From positions 1 to 64,000 of the forward strand of contig NZ_JALIRM010000011.1 in NCBI RefSeq assembly GCF_022900255.1: a DNA stretch of 64,000 nucleotides, written 5' to 3'. The notes below the pieces were generated by a model, which searched no databases, was not told the DNA's origin, and saw only the letters and a program-made list of their open reading frames with translations. Source of the DNA: Lederbergia wuyishanensis. Its GTDB lineage: Bacteria > Bacillota > Bacilli > Bacillales > Bacillaceae_C. How positions within the stretch are numbered: position 1 is the stretch's first letter; the number at the start of each line of letters is the position of its first letter. Both the position numbers and the translations under genes were made by a program. Of this stretch, positions 20,730-30,423 are shown piece after piece.

Positions 20730-22097
20730 TTAGTAGAATTTCCACCAAAATAATCGTTGATACCAATATTTCACTCCAGCAGAACATTCATATTTAAAAT
20801 TATTCCACGCGTCTACGTATCCGTTCCATATATTTTTCAAGCGGTTGTCTGGGTGCATATCCGGACTATTCCAATATATTATATCTTTATAAGTCTCCGT
20901 TAAAAACTTTGGTGGGTACTTCTTAGCAAAATCAACTAATAATCCTGATAGACCAGCTTTATTGATCCACATATTCATTGGAATTAATGTACCAAAAACT
21001 AAGGAACTTATTCCGACATTTCCCCAGTTTATCCCTTCACCTTTTACAAACTGTTTTCCCACTTCTAAAGCAGCACCAGTTCCGGCTCCATATATGAGCC
21101 AACCAACTCTTTCCCATTTCACCGCTTGGTTTACCCTCGTCCACAGACCAACACCTACGAGGGATGTGAAAAATGCAAAGACCGCATTGATTCCCATAGA
21201 TTTCGGATCCCAATTTCCGGTTACAAAATCAAAAGCCAAAGATACACCTGCACCTTTTAGACCAATTCCAAATATATGTTTGGCAAGTCCAACCCAACCG
21301 CCATGAACAAAACGATAAAGATTTGTCATTAATAAACCTTTAGCCACTTGCAGTCTGAACCATAAGCCTACTGCGCGCGCTGCATTCATAGTAGCGTGAA
21401 ATGCTGGAACTAATGCTCTAGTCATGACAAACCGCCAACTAGTGCTTAACGCGAGTCCAAGTTTGCCAATCCCAAATCTTATTATATTACCAGACCACGT
21501 AAGAAACGCAGCCATTGCACCTGTTTCTACTGCAAAAGCGAGCAATCCACCTGCAAGTGCTCCACCAAAAATCCACCCAGCAGCATGTAGCGGATTAAAT
21601 GCATCCGTTCCACCATACAAGAGAAAATACACGACCCCAGCGATTATGGCTCCAATTGCTGCTACAATGGCTACTGCGACAGTAATTATACCACCTACAA
21701 CCAACAAAACAATAACAGCAATAACCGCTAAAATAATTCCAATCGTAACGATTAAGTCCTTCACCCAATCAGGCAAAGCATCCCACGCTGATGCAATCAA
21801 TTCTCCTACTTTGGATAAAAATTCGGTGAAGGCTTTCCAACCTGTTTTTACACCTTCAATTGATTTATCAAGAATATCTTTAAAAAAGTCCCCTATTTTT
21901 TTCCAATTCCAATCTACTGGATTAAGAGAGATGCCACCATGATGTCCTCCTATCTGTTGCTCAGTAGGAGTCAAGCTATTCTTTTCATACTCTATATCCC
22001 CAACATTGCTAGCAGCTATTGTTGTAGCAGGGACCGAGACTAAAAGTAGTGTTAGTACCATTAGGCTCTTTAACAAACGACTAGCCCAATCTTGCAT
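20730..22097 (-). CDS. Large Gly/Ala-rich membrane protein of the Tad locus
   Basis: This 455-residue protein begins with a signal peptide (about residues 1-28, ending near TTIAASN). A helix with SKVGELIASAWDALPDWVKDL comes next. A strongly hydrophobic block (about 115-160) is rich in Val, Ile, Gly and Ala, and several further amphipathic or membrane segments follow up to residue 370. The C terminus is aromatic and basic (YWYQRLFWWKFY). No known domain was recognised. It sits directly downstream of the VWA lipoprotein (27 bp) in the pilus operon, so a surface or export role beside the pilus is inferred. The Gly/Ala zipper-like helices recall pore-forming or channel proteins, which is speculative. 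Confidence 0.72.
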   Translation of the reverse strand: MQDWASRLLKSLMVLTLLLVSVPATTIAASNVGDIEYEKNSLTPTEQQIGGHHGGISLNPVDWNWKKIGDFFKDILDKSIEGVKTGWKAFTEFLSKVGELIASAWDALPDWVKDLIVTIGIILAVIAVIVLLVVGGIITVAVAIVAAIGAIIAGVVYFLLYGGTDAFNPLHAAGWIFGGALAGGLLAFAVETGAMAAFLTWSGNIIRFGIGKLGLALSTSWRFVMTRALVPAFHATMNAARAVGLWFRLQVAKGLLMTNLYRFVHGGWVGLAKHIFGIGLKGAGVSLAFDFVTGNWDPKSMGINAVFAFFTSLVGVGLWTRVNQAVKWERVGWLIYGAGTGAALEVGKQFVKGEGINWGNVGISSLVFGTLIPMNMWINKAGLSGLLVDFAKKYPPKFLTETYKDIIYWNSPDMHPDNRLKNIWNGYVDAWNNFKYECSAGVKYWYQRLFWWKFY

Positions 22098-22124
22098 CCG
22101 GAAACCTCCTTTTACAGGGTCCTA

Positions 22125-23492
22125 TCAATTTTCTTGCTTGTACTTTTCATTAATTTCCTTTTCGATTTCCTTATAGCTTTCGTGAGCTAGTTTCAGGAGA
22201 TCATTATATAACTCGTTTTCAGCGTTATTCGTTAAATCATACCGAGCACTACGCAGCGTTTTAAAAATATTCCTTTGTTCAGTTGAAATTTGGTCATTTT
22301 TATATAAGAAGAGAACTGCGTTATCTAGATTACGAATTTCCAATGAACTTTTTTCTGCAAATTCATTTTTATAATCAAAAATCGTTCCTTCTCTTTCTAA
22401 GACGGTATCAATATTTTGCGATTCAGCGTTTACCTTCCAATTCAGCCATTTACTCGCCATTTCCTCTGAACGATCAAATTCAGCTTGTAGCTGTTCCACA
22501 TTACGTACAGTTGAATATGTCCCATCCGCTGCCTCTGCAATTTTCTTCAGTTCGTTTTGGCCGTTACCGTCTACATTAAAGCCAATAACATTAAGGATTG
22601 GGGTAACTGATGATTCAGCAAGCTCCTTTGCTGCCTTTATAGGGTCGCCATCACATGTCTCAACCCCATCGCTCACTAAATAAATGATATTCGTATTCTT
22701 ATCTCCACTAAAATTTGCGAAGTCTTCCTTTGCTTGTATTAATGATTCAGAAATAGGAGTCCACCCGCTCGGTTGAAATCGATTAAGAGCATCGTTTAAT
22801 TTCGCTTCATCAAATGTTTGCATCTCATATAACAGTTCGCTGCTTGAGCAGGAAAGTTGTTTATCACTATCTGATCCTGTTCCTTTATGACCGTATACCC
22901 GCAAGGCTACTTTCGCTTCCTTGGGGAGATTAGAAGAAAAATTTTGAATCGACTCTTTTGCCCAATCCATCATCGACTTTCCATCAATCACCTCTGCCAT
23001 ACTGCCACTCGCATCTAATATGATTTCTACATTATAGTTTTCTTTAAATTCATATCGAGGATCACTAATGTCAGGGTTTCCGAAGTCCCCTTTCTTCCAG
23101 TCTTCAACTACAGCTTTTGGATCGGGATATTGCTCAGCAAAAAGCGATAGGAGTTTAGACCAATATTTTTTTACCTCTTCTTCTCCATCTTCTTCTTTTA
23201 AAGGAGGCAGTTTTGCTAATTCCTCTTCAATTGCGGCCTCATTATCATCGTAAAAAGTTCCGGCAAAAAGGCCTGGTTGGTACACTAATAATGATTGTGT
23301 ATCTTCCGGAGGGGTTGGAGCATCGATGATTACTTCTTTTTCTTCCACTTTGTCACTTTCTGACTCTTTGTTCACTTGTTCAGTTGGCTCGATTTTTTTC
23401 TCCTCAGCTTCAATTGAATGATCTTTGGAAGAGCAAGCACTTAGTGTTAGAGCGAAAATGATAAGTATGAAAATTGACAACCTTTTGTGCAA
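22125..23492 (-). CDS. VWA-domain lipoprotein of the Tad locus
   Basis: The 455-residue lipoprotein has a type II signal with lipobox LSAC (Cys20), an acidic linker and a von Willebrand A domain from about residue 150. The metal site (MIDAS) is intact: DASGS, Thr in SGWTPISES, and Asp in YLVSDGVETCDGD. In Gram-negative Tad systems the VWA domain is part of TadG. Here a short TadG-like membrane protein is encoded 24 bp upstream and the VWA domain is separate, so the pair may be a split TadG. A surface adhesin or stalk-anchoring role is inferred. Confidence 0.85.
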   Translation of the reverse strand: MHKRLSIFILIIFALTLSACSSKDHSIEAEEKKIEPTEQVNKESESDKVEEKEVIIDAPTPPEDTQSLLVYQPGLFAGTFYDDNEAAIEEELAKLPPLKEEDGEEEVKKYWSKLLSLFAEQYPDPKAVVEDWKKGDFGNPDISDPRYEFKENYNVEIILDASGSMAEVIDGKSMMDWAKESIQNFSSNLPKEAKVALRVYGHKGTGSDSDKQLSCSSSELLYEMQTFDEAKLNDALNRFQPSGWTPISESLIQAKEDFANFSGDKNTNIIYLVSDGVETCDGDPIKAAKELAESSVTPILNVIGFNVDGNGQNELKKIAEAADGTYSTVRNVEQLQAEFDRSEEMASKWLNWKVNAESQNIDTVLEREGTIFDYKNEFAEKSSLEIRNLDNAVLFLYKNDQISTEQRNIFKTLRSARYDLTNNAENELYNDLLKLAHESYKEIEKEINEKYKQEN

Positions 23493-23516
23493 AATCTTCT
23501 AACCTCCTAAATGCAA

Positions 23517-24293
23517 TTATTTACATTTAATGTCAATCCCTTTTGGAGTCTTAATGCTTGCCTCAGCTTCTGCATATACATCTTGTTCTCCAGCACCGAA
23601 AGATTGATCCTTAACTGTAATGAAAGATGCTGATTTTTTTACTCTAGCCATCACTTTAAATTCTTTGCCTTTAAAAATAATCTCAACATCATCTTCTGCA
23701 CCGTTTTTAACAGCAAAATATTTAGCGGCATCCATCCATCGCGGCTCTGATCTTTCAATCGCTTCACATGCCACTTCGTTAATTTCCTTCACTTCTCGGC
23801 TAAACCATGCTTTATACCAAACATTTTTGAAAAAATATCTTAAGGCAACATTAGCATCTACTTCTTCATGTGGGTACCTGACTGCCTTCCTTAACTCACT
23901 AGGAATTTGCATCTTATCCAAAACCCACTCCCATATTGCATCTATTTCTCTTGCTGTTAATGATGGTGGAGGTACTGGATTACCCTCTTCATCTTCTTCT
24001 GTATTTTCATCCGTGATTTCGTCGATCTTTTCCTGCACAAATTCATTTGCTACTTCTCTCAGCCGGTCCATCCGGATTTCAATTTCTGACTTTAATTTTT
24101 CGTCATACGCTTCTTTTATTTCATTAGCGGCTGCAAGCACAGCGGCATCTGCACTCGTTTGACTTACCCGTTTATTTGCATATGTTGTAAAAAAATCAAA
24201 AAAGATGAAACTAATGAAAATAGCCCCTACTAATAACCCAATAATAACGAGAAGGGTATTTCCTTTTTCGTTACGTACGTAGCGGCCAATCAT
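23517..24293 (-). CDS. TadG-like pseudopilin/assembly protein
   Basis: This 258-residue protein has an N-terminal prepilin-like stretch: RNEKG, then a hydrophobic helix (residues 12-33), then FFTTYANKRVSQTSADAAV and AAANEIKEAY, typical of TadE/TadG-like proteins. Unlike the neighbouring TadE and the pilin it has no Glu at position +5 after the Gly (NTLLV). The rest is extracytoplasmic and acidic. Its ATG overlaps the TadE stop by one base (TAATG). Confidence 0.8.
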   Translation of the reverse strand: MIGRYVRNEKGNTLLVIIGLLVGAIFISFIFFDFFTTYANKRVSQTSADAAVLAAANEIKEAYDEKLKSEIEIRMDRLREVANEFVQEKIDEITDENTEEDEEGNPVPPPSLTAREIDAIWEWVLDKMQIPSELRKAVRYPHEEVDANVALRYFFKNVWYKAWFSREVKEINEVACEAIERSEPRWMDAAKYFAVKNGAEDDVEIIFKGKEFKVMARVKKSASFITVKDQSFGAGEQDVYAEAEASIKTPKGIDIKCK

Positions 24294-24676
24294 TAGTCAT
24301 CCACCTCTTCTTTTGGCATGGAAGCACTCGCTTTTAATTCATGGTCTAGTTTTCCAATAAACGGAATTTTGATGGTTGGTACTTTTGCTTTTACGGTAAC
24401 TGTTACTTCTTTCCCGTATGAAGTCGAACCTTCTGATGCGGAGCTGCTTACTTTGATTCCATGCGCAGCTCGGTTGACGGCAGCACTATAATCACCGCCA
24501 ACCGCCGCAACACGAGCACCATCCCTTGCAGCAGATTCCGCCACAACGACTGTATACGCCACTAAAGCAACTTGCCAAATAAATAATAGCGCCATCACAA
24601 TCATTGGAAACACAGCTACAAATTCAATTAACTGTGATCCTTTTTCATTTTTGGCATGTCGTAATACTCGTTTCAT
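24293..24676 (-). CDS. TadE-like minor pilin
   Basis: The 127-residue protein has a short basic N terminus, KNEKG, then SQLIEFVAVFPMIVMALLF with Glu at +5, the TadE signature. A second conserved stretch AESAARDGARVAAVGGD follows. TadE proteins are membrane pseudopilins needed for Flp pilus assembly. It lies 20 bp after the pilin gene and overlaps the TadG-like gene. Confidence 0.88.
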   Translation of the reverse strand: MKRVLRHAKNEKGSQLIEFVAVFPMIVMALLFIWQVALVAYTVVVAESAARDGARVAAVGGDYSAAVNRAAHGIKVSSSASEGSTSYGKEVTVTVKAKVPTIKIPFIGKLDHELKASASMPKEEVDD

Positions 24677-24696
24677 ACTTTACACTTCCAATCTCA

Positions 24697-24909
24697 TCAA
24701 TCACCGCTCAAACTATTAATCATTTTAACTAGTTGGTTTTTAACCGCGGTCCCCATAGTAGAATCGCCTTTCATCGTAGCAGCGATTGCCCCCATTATCG
24801 CAAGCACTAACATTCCAAGAGCAATCCACTCCAACGCCTGTGCCCCTTTTTCATTTTTCACATACTGATCCCACTTCATTTTCGTTGAAACGTATAATTT
24901 TGTTAACAT
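24697..24909 (-). CDS. Flp-family (type IVb) pilin
   Basis: The 70-residue prepilin is the expected size for Flp pilins. After a basic leader and KNEKG comes AQALEWIALGMLVLAIMGAI, with Glu at +5 after the presumed Gly|Ala cleavage and one hydrophobic helix, then a short C-terminal part. It would be the pilus subunit. AGGAGG stands seven bases before the ATG. The 125 bp gap upstream is the largest between tadC and tadE and may hold an extra pilin promoter or processing site. Confidence 0.88.
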   Translation of the reverse strand: MLTKLYVSTKMKWDQYVKNEKGAQALEWIALGMLVLAIMGAIAATMKGDSTMGTAVKNQLVKMINSLSGD

Positions 24910-25034
24910 GATAATTCCTCCTAAATTTTTTAAAAATATTGTTTCGCTAGATTGTTAATGAATCTGCCTATAGGCGATAGATCCTTCCGAACGGGAATAG
25001 ACTCAACCCGAATGGGAATACCCCAAAATCAAGC

Positions 25035-25970
25035 TTAAAACCACACATCCAGTCCAAACGCTTCAGGATTGTAAAGCATATTTAGAAAGAGCAAGCCGAT
25101 GATCAATAGAAATACGGCTGGTGCGACTAGGAAAGTAGTAACGAGTGTGACTTGCGGGCTTGCTTTTGCAGCTTTTTCCTTTGCACGGTATCCTCTCATG
25201 GAGCGCAAGTTTTCGGCTTGAACTCGAAATGTCGTGGAAACGGGAACGCCAAGGTCTGATCCTTGAACCAATGAATTGACGAGCATTTCCAATTCTTTCG
25301 ACGTGTTGCGATCCAAAATGTGCTGAAAAGCTTGGCGTCTTGGAACTCCTAAATCTATTTCTCTATTAAAACGTTGGAATTCCTCACTAAGTGGGCCATC
25401 CATTTGGTTCGTCACTTGGCGTAACGCGGCATCCAATGATACCCCTGCTTGCAAGGTTATACTTACGGTATCTAGGAAATCGGGCATCATCGTGCTAATC
25501 ATTTCTTGCCTTTCCTTCGCTAAATACATGATCCAGAGTGACGGAAACATAAACCCCGTGATTGGGAAAATTACCAACAATAAAAGCGCAAATGGCATTC
25601 CTAAAAACGAATAGAGGATAGAGAATGTTAACAAGCCCATTCCAAGAACAAATCGTAACCCGTGTAATCCTTTTTGCGTTAACCCCATTGGATTTCCGGC
25701 TCGCACAATCATCTGTTCATCTTTTTCAAAATCAAACATCAATTTGTACTTTTCGGCTGTAGGACCAACGTATTCAGCTGCTTTAATAAGTGGCTTCCAT
25801 ATGATTTCGGATAATTTCTTACGACTTCTCTTCAATTTTGATTTCTGTAAATGGACAAGCAATTTTTCTTTTTTTGCAATATACAACCAAATAAAGATAA
25901 AACCAATGAGGACAAATATTAATATTATGATGATCAACAATTGGACGAGTACTTCAAAATAAGGACTCAT
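25035..25970 (-). CDS. TadC-like type II/IV secretion inner-membrane protein
   Basis: This 311-residue member of the T2SF family has four predicted membrane segments and the conserved MMPDFLDTVSITLQAGVSLDAALRQV region and GVPVSTTFRVQAENLR loop (given in parts). With TadB it forms the membrane platform driven by the TadA ATPase. It follows tadB by six bases. Confidence 0.9.
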   Translation of the reverse strand: MSPYFEVLVQLLIIIILIFVLIGFIFIWLYIAKKEKLLVHLQKSKLKRSRKKLSEIIWKPLIKAAEYVGPTAEKYKLMFDFEKDEQMIVRAGNPMGLTQKGLHGLRFVLGMGLLTFSILYSFLGMPFALLLLVIFPITGFMFPSLWIMYLAKERQEMISTMMPDFLDTVSITLQAGVSLDAALRQVTNQMDGPLSEEFQRFNREIDLGVPRRQAFQHILDRNTSKELEMLVNSLVQGSDLGVPVSTTFRVQAENLRSMRGYRAKEKAAKASPQVTLVTTFLVAPAVFLLIIGLLFLNMLYNPEAFGLDVWF

Positions 25971-25976
25971 TGTGAG

Positions 25977-26909
25977 CTACACCCTTATCGTTGTTATTTT
26001 TCGAATGACAAGGAACGCAAGAAGCTGCATTCCAATAAAAATGGTTAATAAGACGAGTCCCCATTTTGTAAATAGTGGATTTAAAAATCCTTCAATGAAT
26101 AAATTCATCATCAACGCCATCATCAGAGGCATAATTGGAAGTATGAGAGCGATAAACCTCGCTTCAGCTGTTACAGTGTCGACTTCCTTATTCACTCTTG
26201 CCCTCTCCTCAAGCGTATCGGCCATAATGCTTAACACTTCTGCCAAATTACCGCCAACCCGATGCTGTATGATTACCGTACTGACAAAAATGTTTAATTC
26301 TTTACTGGCGAATCTCTCCCTGAGCTGATTCATAACATCTTCAAAACTTGTACCTAGACGTAGCTGCTGAACCATCCCTTTAAACTCAGGCCCAATCGGC
26401 GCTTTTAATTCTTCACCGACCATTTCAATACCTTGAGGAATCGTAAGCCCAGCTTTCATCGTGTTACTCATCATGCGACAAACTTCAGGCAGCTGCCGAT
26501 TCAACTTTTCCGTTAATTGGTTTTGCCTCGACCTCAGGAAAAGCTTGGATCCAAACCAAATGATTAAGTAAGCTAACGTAATATTGATAATAAAAATGAG
26601 TTTGAACAGAAAATGTCCTGCAAACAGAAATGCACCGAAAAGTAGAATGCAAATTCCTGCATATTCAGATGGTTTCAATTGAATATCTGCTTGAATCAAT
26701 TTCTTTTTTAAATCTTCCGCTAATTCCGATTGATCATATTTATCTCCGATTAATATAATCGAACTTTTTCTTTCTTGACTTAATTCAGTGTTAAACCATT
26801 TCTCTATTTTCTTGTTTGCTTTATTTGCATTTTTATAATTTAAAAAATAGTAAATCGAGATAAAGAGTGAAAAGAAAGTAGCACTACCCGTTAATAAAAT
26901 CGCATTCAC
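25977..26909 (-). CDS. TadB-like type II/IV secretion inner-membrane protein
   Basis: This 310-residue T2SF-family platform protein has an N-terminal helix, a cytoplasmic domain with LPEVCRMMSNTMKAGLTIPQG and VIIQHRVGGNLAEVLSIMADT, and C-terminal membrane helices. The GTG start overlaps the tadA stop (GTGA), so the ATPase and platform are translated together. Confidence 0.9.
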   Translation of the reverse strand: MNAILLTGSATFFSLFISIYYFLNYKNANKANKKIEKWFNTELSQERKSSIILIGDKYDQSELAEDLKKKLIQADIQLKPSEYAGICILLFGAFLFAGHFLFKLIFIINITLAYLIIWFGSKLFLRSRQNQLTEKLNRQLPEVCRMMSNTMKAGLTIPQGIEMVGEELKAPIGPEFKGMVQQLRLGTSFEDVMNQLRERFASKELNIFVSTVIIQHRVGGNLAEVLSIMADTLEERARVNKEVDTVTAEARFIALILPIMPLMMALMMNLFIEGFLNPLFTKWGLVLLTIFIGMQLLAFLVIRKITTIRV

Positions 26910-28237
26910 AACAACACCCCTTCCTTAAATAGCGTTGCTGGAATATCAACACCAAAAGACTTCATCCGCGAATACACCTGAGGTACATACCCTGTCGATA
27001 CAAATGAACCTAATACTCTTCCTTTTTCATCAATACCATGTCTTTCAAATTTAAAAATATCATTCACTTCGATTGCACCATTTTTTTCTGTAATTTCTGC
27101 AATACTGACAAGCTTTCTTTTTCCATCAGGCAGTCTTTCACTTTGAACAATTAAATCAAGTGCTCCGACGAAATATTGACGAACGACATCAACCGTAAGA
27201 GACAGTCCAGACATGATAACCATCGCTTCAAGACGACCAAGTGCGTCCTTAGGAGAATTGGCATGGACAGTTGTAAGTGAACCTTCATGTCCCGTATTCA
27301 TCGCCTGAAGCATATCAATTGCTTCTGACCCCCTCACTTCCCCGACAATAATTCTATCTGGGCGCATCCTTAGGGCATTTCGTACTAGCATACGGATATT
27401 TATTTCACCTTTCCCTTCCATATTGTTAGGGCGTGCCTCCATCCGCACTAGATTATCATGTTCAAACTTCAATTCAGCCATATCTTCAATAATGACTACA
27501 CGTTCGCCAAACGGAATGGAACTAGATAAAACATTTAACAGCGTCGTTTTCCCGCTACCTGTTCCACCAGATACTAAAATATTGCATTTCGCCTGTACCG
27601 CTGCCTGCAAAAATTCACTAATCTCTTCTGTGAACGTTCCAAAATTAATTAAATCATTGTGGGAAAAAGGATTTTTATTAAACTTTCGAATCGAAAGCAC
27701 AGGTCCATTTAAACTAATCGGCGGTATAACGGCATTTACCCTACTTCCATCGTGCAAGCGGGCATCGACCATCGGGGAGCTTTCATCAATCCTTCTGCCA
27801 ATCGGAGCGATAATACGATCAATAATATGACGAATATGCTCCTCATCCTTGAACCTTACGTCGGTCTTAATTAATTTCCCTTCCTGCTCGATATAAATTT
27901 CCCGCGGACCATTTACCATAATTTCAGTGATGCTGTCTTCTTTCAGAAGTGCCTCCAACGGGCCATATCCAACAGATTCGTTAATAATCTGCTTTACGAG
28001 AGCTTCCATTTCTTGCCTCGGAATAATAGCCCTTTCTTCTTCAATCATTCGATACACTAATCGTTCGATTGTTTGCCGCATTTCTTTCGGCGGTAGGGTC
28101 GTAATCGTTTCAAGGTCCGATTCTTTTATTAAACGGTTTTTATAATGCTTTGCCCGCCTTTCCAGCTCCATGTCCATTACATTCCATTCATCATTGGAAT
28201 GCAGCGGATATTCCTTGATTTTTTCGAACCATTGCAC
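26906..28237 (-). CDS. TadA/CpaF-type assembly ATPase
   Basis: The 443-residue CpaF-family secretion ATPase powers pilus assembly. Features are GPLEALLKEDSITEIMVNGP, Walker A in SGGTGSGKTTLLN near residue 215, the Asp box, Walker B in RIIVGEVRGSEA and the His box in SLTTVHANSPKDAL. The start is placed at GTG 28237, which has AGGAGG nine bases upstream. A GTG three codons earlier overlaps the preceding stop but touches the AGGAGG. It is coupled to tadZ upstream and tadB downstream. Confidence 0.93.
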   Translation of the reverse strand: MQWFEKIKEYPLHSNDEWNVMDMELERRAKHYKNRLIKESDLETITTLPPKEMRQTIERLVYRMIEEERAIIPRQEMEALVKQIINESVGYGPLEALLKEDSITEIMVNGPREIYIEQEGKLIKTDVRFKDEEHIRHIIDRIIAPIGRRIDESSPMVDARLHDGSRVNAVIPPISLNGPVLSIRKFNKNPFSHNDLINFGTFTEEISEFLQAAVQAKCNILVSGGTGSGKTTLLNVLSSSIPFGERVVIIEDMAELKFEHDNLVRMEARPNNMEGKGEINIRMLVRNALRMRPDRIIVGEVRGSEAIDMLQAMNTGHEGSLTTVHANSPKDALGRLEAMVIMSGLSLTVDVVRQYFVGALDLIVQSERLPDGKRKLVSIAEITEKNGAIEVNDIFKFERHGIDEKGRVLGSFVSTGYVPQVYSRMKSFGVDIPATLFKEGVLL

Positions 28238-28242
28238 GCAAG

Positions 28243-29370
28243 TCACCCTCCTCTAACAATCGACTTTTTAACCATCTTCCTCACATCTTGTGCAGTTTTG
28301 GATACACCTTTATCGTGTTTTTTATAATAAAATGGTCTTCCCATATTGATAAAAGGTTGGACTCCATAAAAGTCAGCGCGAACGCTGCCTGCGATTGGCA
28401 AGTCAATTAAAGTGCTGATGTTTTTTTCTGTCAGCTCACTTTTGTTATTATTACGGTTGATAATGATCGAAACATTATTTTTGTTACCGATTTGATAGCG
28501 GCGAAAATGGTTCATGGTATGTTTTAAACCGCGAACTGATAAGCTATCCGGATTCAGTATGTAGTATATATGTGTCGCTTCATTAAGTGCCGTAAAGGTA
28601 GTTGAATTAAAAATAGACGGTAAATCTATTATGACTTGATCAAAATGATTTCTGCATGTTCTTATGATTCTAGTAATCATCTCATCTGTCGCCAATTCTA
28701 CTTGTTCAGGATTAGCTGGGCTTAACAAAACATGAATACCCGTATTTTCTTCCCTAACAGCAACATTTTGAATATGATTAATCGAAAGTTCGTTAATAAC
28801 AGGAAGTAGATCCATATATGATCTTTCAGGTTCAATCCCGAAAACGACCTCAACTCCGCCAAATTGAACATTAAAATCGATTAAAATCACACGTTGATCA
28901 CATTGCATTTGCAGATTTTGCGCTACCATTGCAGCAATCAATGTTTTTCCAGTACCGCCTTTTGCACTGTAAAATGCTCTTACATCACCTGAACCTTCAA
29001 AAGCAAAATAATCGCTTCCTGAACGGCCGCTCACAAAGTTCGGTAAAGGCTTTTGTAAAATCGAAACTAATTTTTCGAGTTCATCTGGAATGATAACTAG
29101 CTCCTTTGCTCCTAGCTTCATCCATTTTCGTGCATTTTCAAAGGAACGATCTCTGACCAATCCAATTAATACACTGGTCATCGGAATATGTGCAGGTGAG
29201 ATTGCATCTACCATCAATTCATCTATCAAAAAATAGGAAATATTATCTTCTGGAACATGAGGACCTTGCCATTCGTTTGTTTCCTGAATGTCAAAATTGT
29301 ATAAAATCCTTTTTATATCCGTTAATAATGATTCATCATCTGTAACGACCAACGCATTTGTACTTCTCAT
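28243..29370 (-). CDS. TadZ/CpaE-like localisation ATPase
   Basis: The 375-residue protein has an N-terminal receiver-like domain (residues 1-110, without an obvious phospho-Asp pocket) and a ParA/MinD-type ATPase with the deviant Walker A SAKGGTGKT near residue 135 and VILIDFNVQFGGVE. TadZ proteins place the pilus machine at a site in the cell, often the pole. It precedes tadA and its stop overlaps the tadA start region. Confidence 0.9.
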   Translation of the reverse strand: MRSTNALVVTDDESLLTDIKRILYNFDIQETNEWQGPHVPEDNISYFLIDELMVDAISPAHIPMTSVLIGLVRDRSFENARKWMKLGAKELVIIPDELEKLVSILQKPLPNFVSGRSGSDYFAFEGSGDVRAFYSAKGGTGKTLIAAMVAQNLQMQCDQRVILIDFNVQFGGVEVVFGIEPERSYMDLLPVINELSINHIQNVAVREENTGIHVLLSPANPEQVELATDEMITRIIRTCRNHFDQVIIDLPSIFNSTTFTALNEATHIYYILNPDSLSVRGLKHTMNHFRRYQIGNKNNVSIIINRNNNKSELTEKNISTLIDLPIAGSVRADFYGVQPFINMGRPFYYKKHDKGVSKTAQDVRKMVKKSIVRGG

Positions 29371-29533
29371 GTAAAAACCTCATTTCGGACTGATTCACTG
29401 CTTTTATTTCAGTAAAATAAAGAAAATTTAATAGAGTCTGTATATTGATCAAAGATTTTTATTATCCAGTTACCCAAGCCATCTTCTAGAGGTTAAAAAA
29501 CTGGAATTCGAAGTAGCGAGTTAACTTAAACTT

Positions 29534-30379
29534 CTATTTTTTATCTCCATCATTTTCTTTCTTTTCATCTTTTTTCGGTTCTTCTTTTTTCACTTCTTCT
29601 TTTTTCGGTTCTTCCTTTTTGTCACTCTCTTTAGCAGGAGATTGGGCAGGTGGATTTTCTTTTACTTCCGTGTTTTCCTTAACCTCTTGGTTAACTGGCT
29701 CCTCTTGAACTGGAGTTTGTTCAACCTCTGAATCTACTTGACTATCATTCATTTCGAGTTGATTTATTCTTAATACTCGAATTTGATCTGCTGTATTTTG
29801 CATATGGATAAGCTGCTCAGCCTGCTCAATGGTTAATGATACTTTGATTGCCATGCTAGTATTGCCTTTGTCTTCAAGACGAACCGACTCGCTTTGGATG
29901 ACATTGATGTTGTTCATAATTCGTTTTGTTTCTATCTTTCCTTCATTATCCGATTTGTAAGAAGCTATAATGTCGACCTTATCGCCCACGAAGATCTCTT
30001 GGTCCATGATGACGTTCTCGGTCGGATTTAACCATACAACGCGATAACCTTCTGGAATATCGACCCGGGATCTAATTAAATTTTTTGTAATGAGATCGCC
30101 CTTTTTCATATTTACAATAAAAAGATGGTCTTCCATTTCTTTCTCACTCGTTAGAAATGAAGAGACAGCACTGGACTTGGGAATACTTAGCCAATCGATC
30201 ATATCAGGGGTAATTTCGGTATAAGCAGATACATCCTTTTTCGCAACTGCCACTTTAACGGACTGCCCCATCAGTTCCTTCGCTTGGGATACCTGACTAT
30301 TTATAAACCACCCCGTCATAATTGCTAGTAAAAAAGCAATCGTTAAAAATATAAAAGCTTTTCTTTTCGCACTAATCAT
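29534..30379 (-). CDS. CpaB/RcpC-like SAF-domain protein
   Basis: The 281-residue protein is anchored by one N-terminal helix (about residues 9-27) and has an SAF domain (VKVAVAKKDVSAYTEITPDMI) and the RcpC/CpaB core (VWLNPTENVIMDQEIFVGDKVDII). The C-terminal 75 residues are a Lys/Glu/Pro-rich repeat (KKEEPKKEEVKKEEPKKDEK). In Gram-negatives CpaB contacts the outer-membrane secretin; none is expected here, so the charged tail may instead reach into the cell wall. A 163-bp gap separates it from tadZ. Confidence 0.87.
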   Translation of the reverse strand: MISAKRKAFIFLTIAFLLAIMTGWFINSQVSQAKELMGQSVKVAVAKKDVSAYTEITPDMIDWLSIPKSSAVSSFLTSEKEMEDHLFIVNMKKGDLITKNLIRSRVDIPEGYRVVWLNPTENVIMDQEIFVGDKVDIIASYKSDNEGKIETKRIMNNINVIQSESVRLEDKGNTSMAIKVSLTIEQAEQLIHMQNTADQIRVLRINQLEMNDSQVDSEVEQTPVQEEPVNQEVKENTEVKENPPAQSPAKESDKKEEPKKEEVKKEEPKKDEKKENDGDKK

Positions 30380-30423
30380 TGCGTTCCTCCATCATACATA
30401 CAAGATTCATATATTAATTATTT

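Noticed and set aside
23620-24162. A 180-codon plus-strand frame, and a similar one at 21424-21942
   Set aside because: Both are shadows of the TadG-like and large membrane protein genes; composition (Ser/Ala/Pro-rich) is what the complement of such genes gives.
29371-29533. A cyclic-di-GMP riboswitch in the gap between cpaB and tadZ
   Set aside because: The GEMM consensus blocks are absent; only an isolated GGTAACTGGAT-like stretch is seen.
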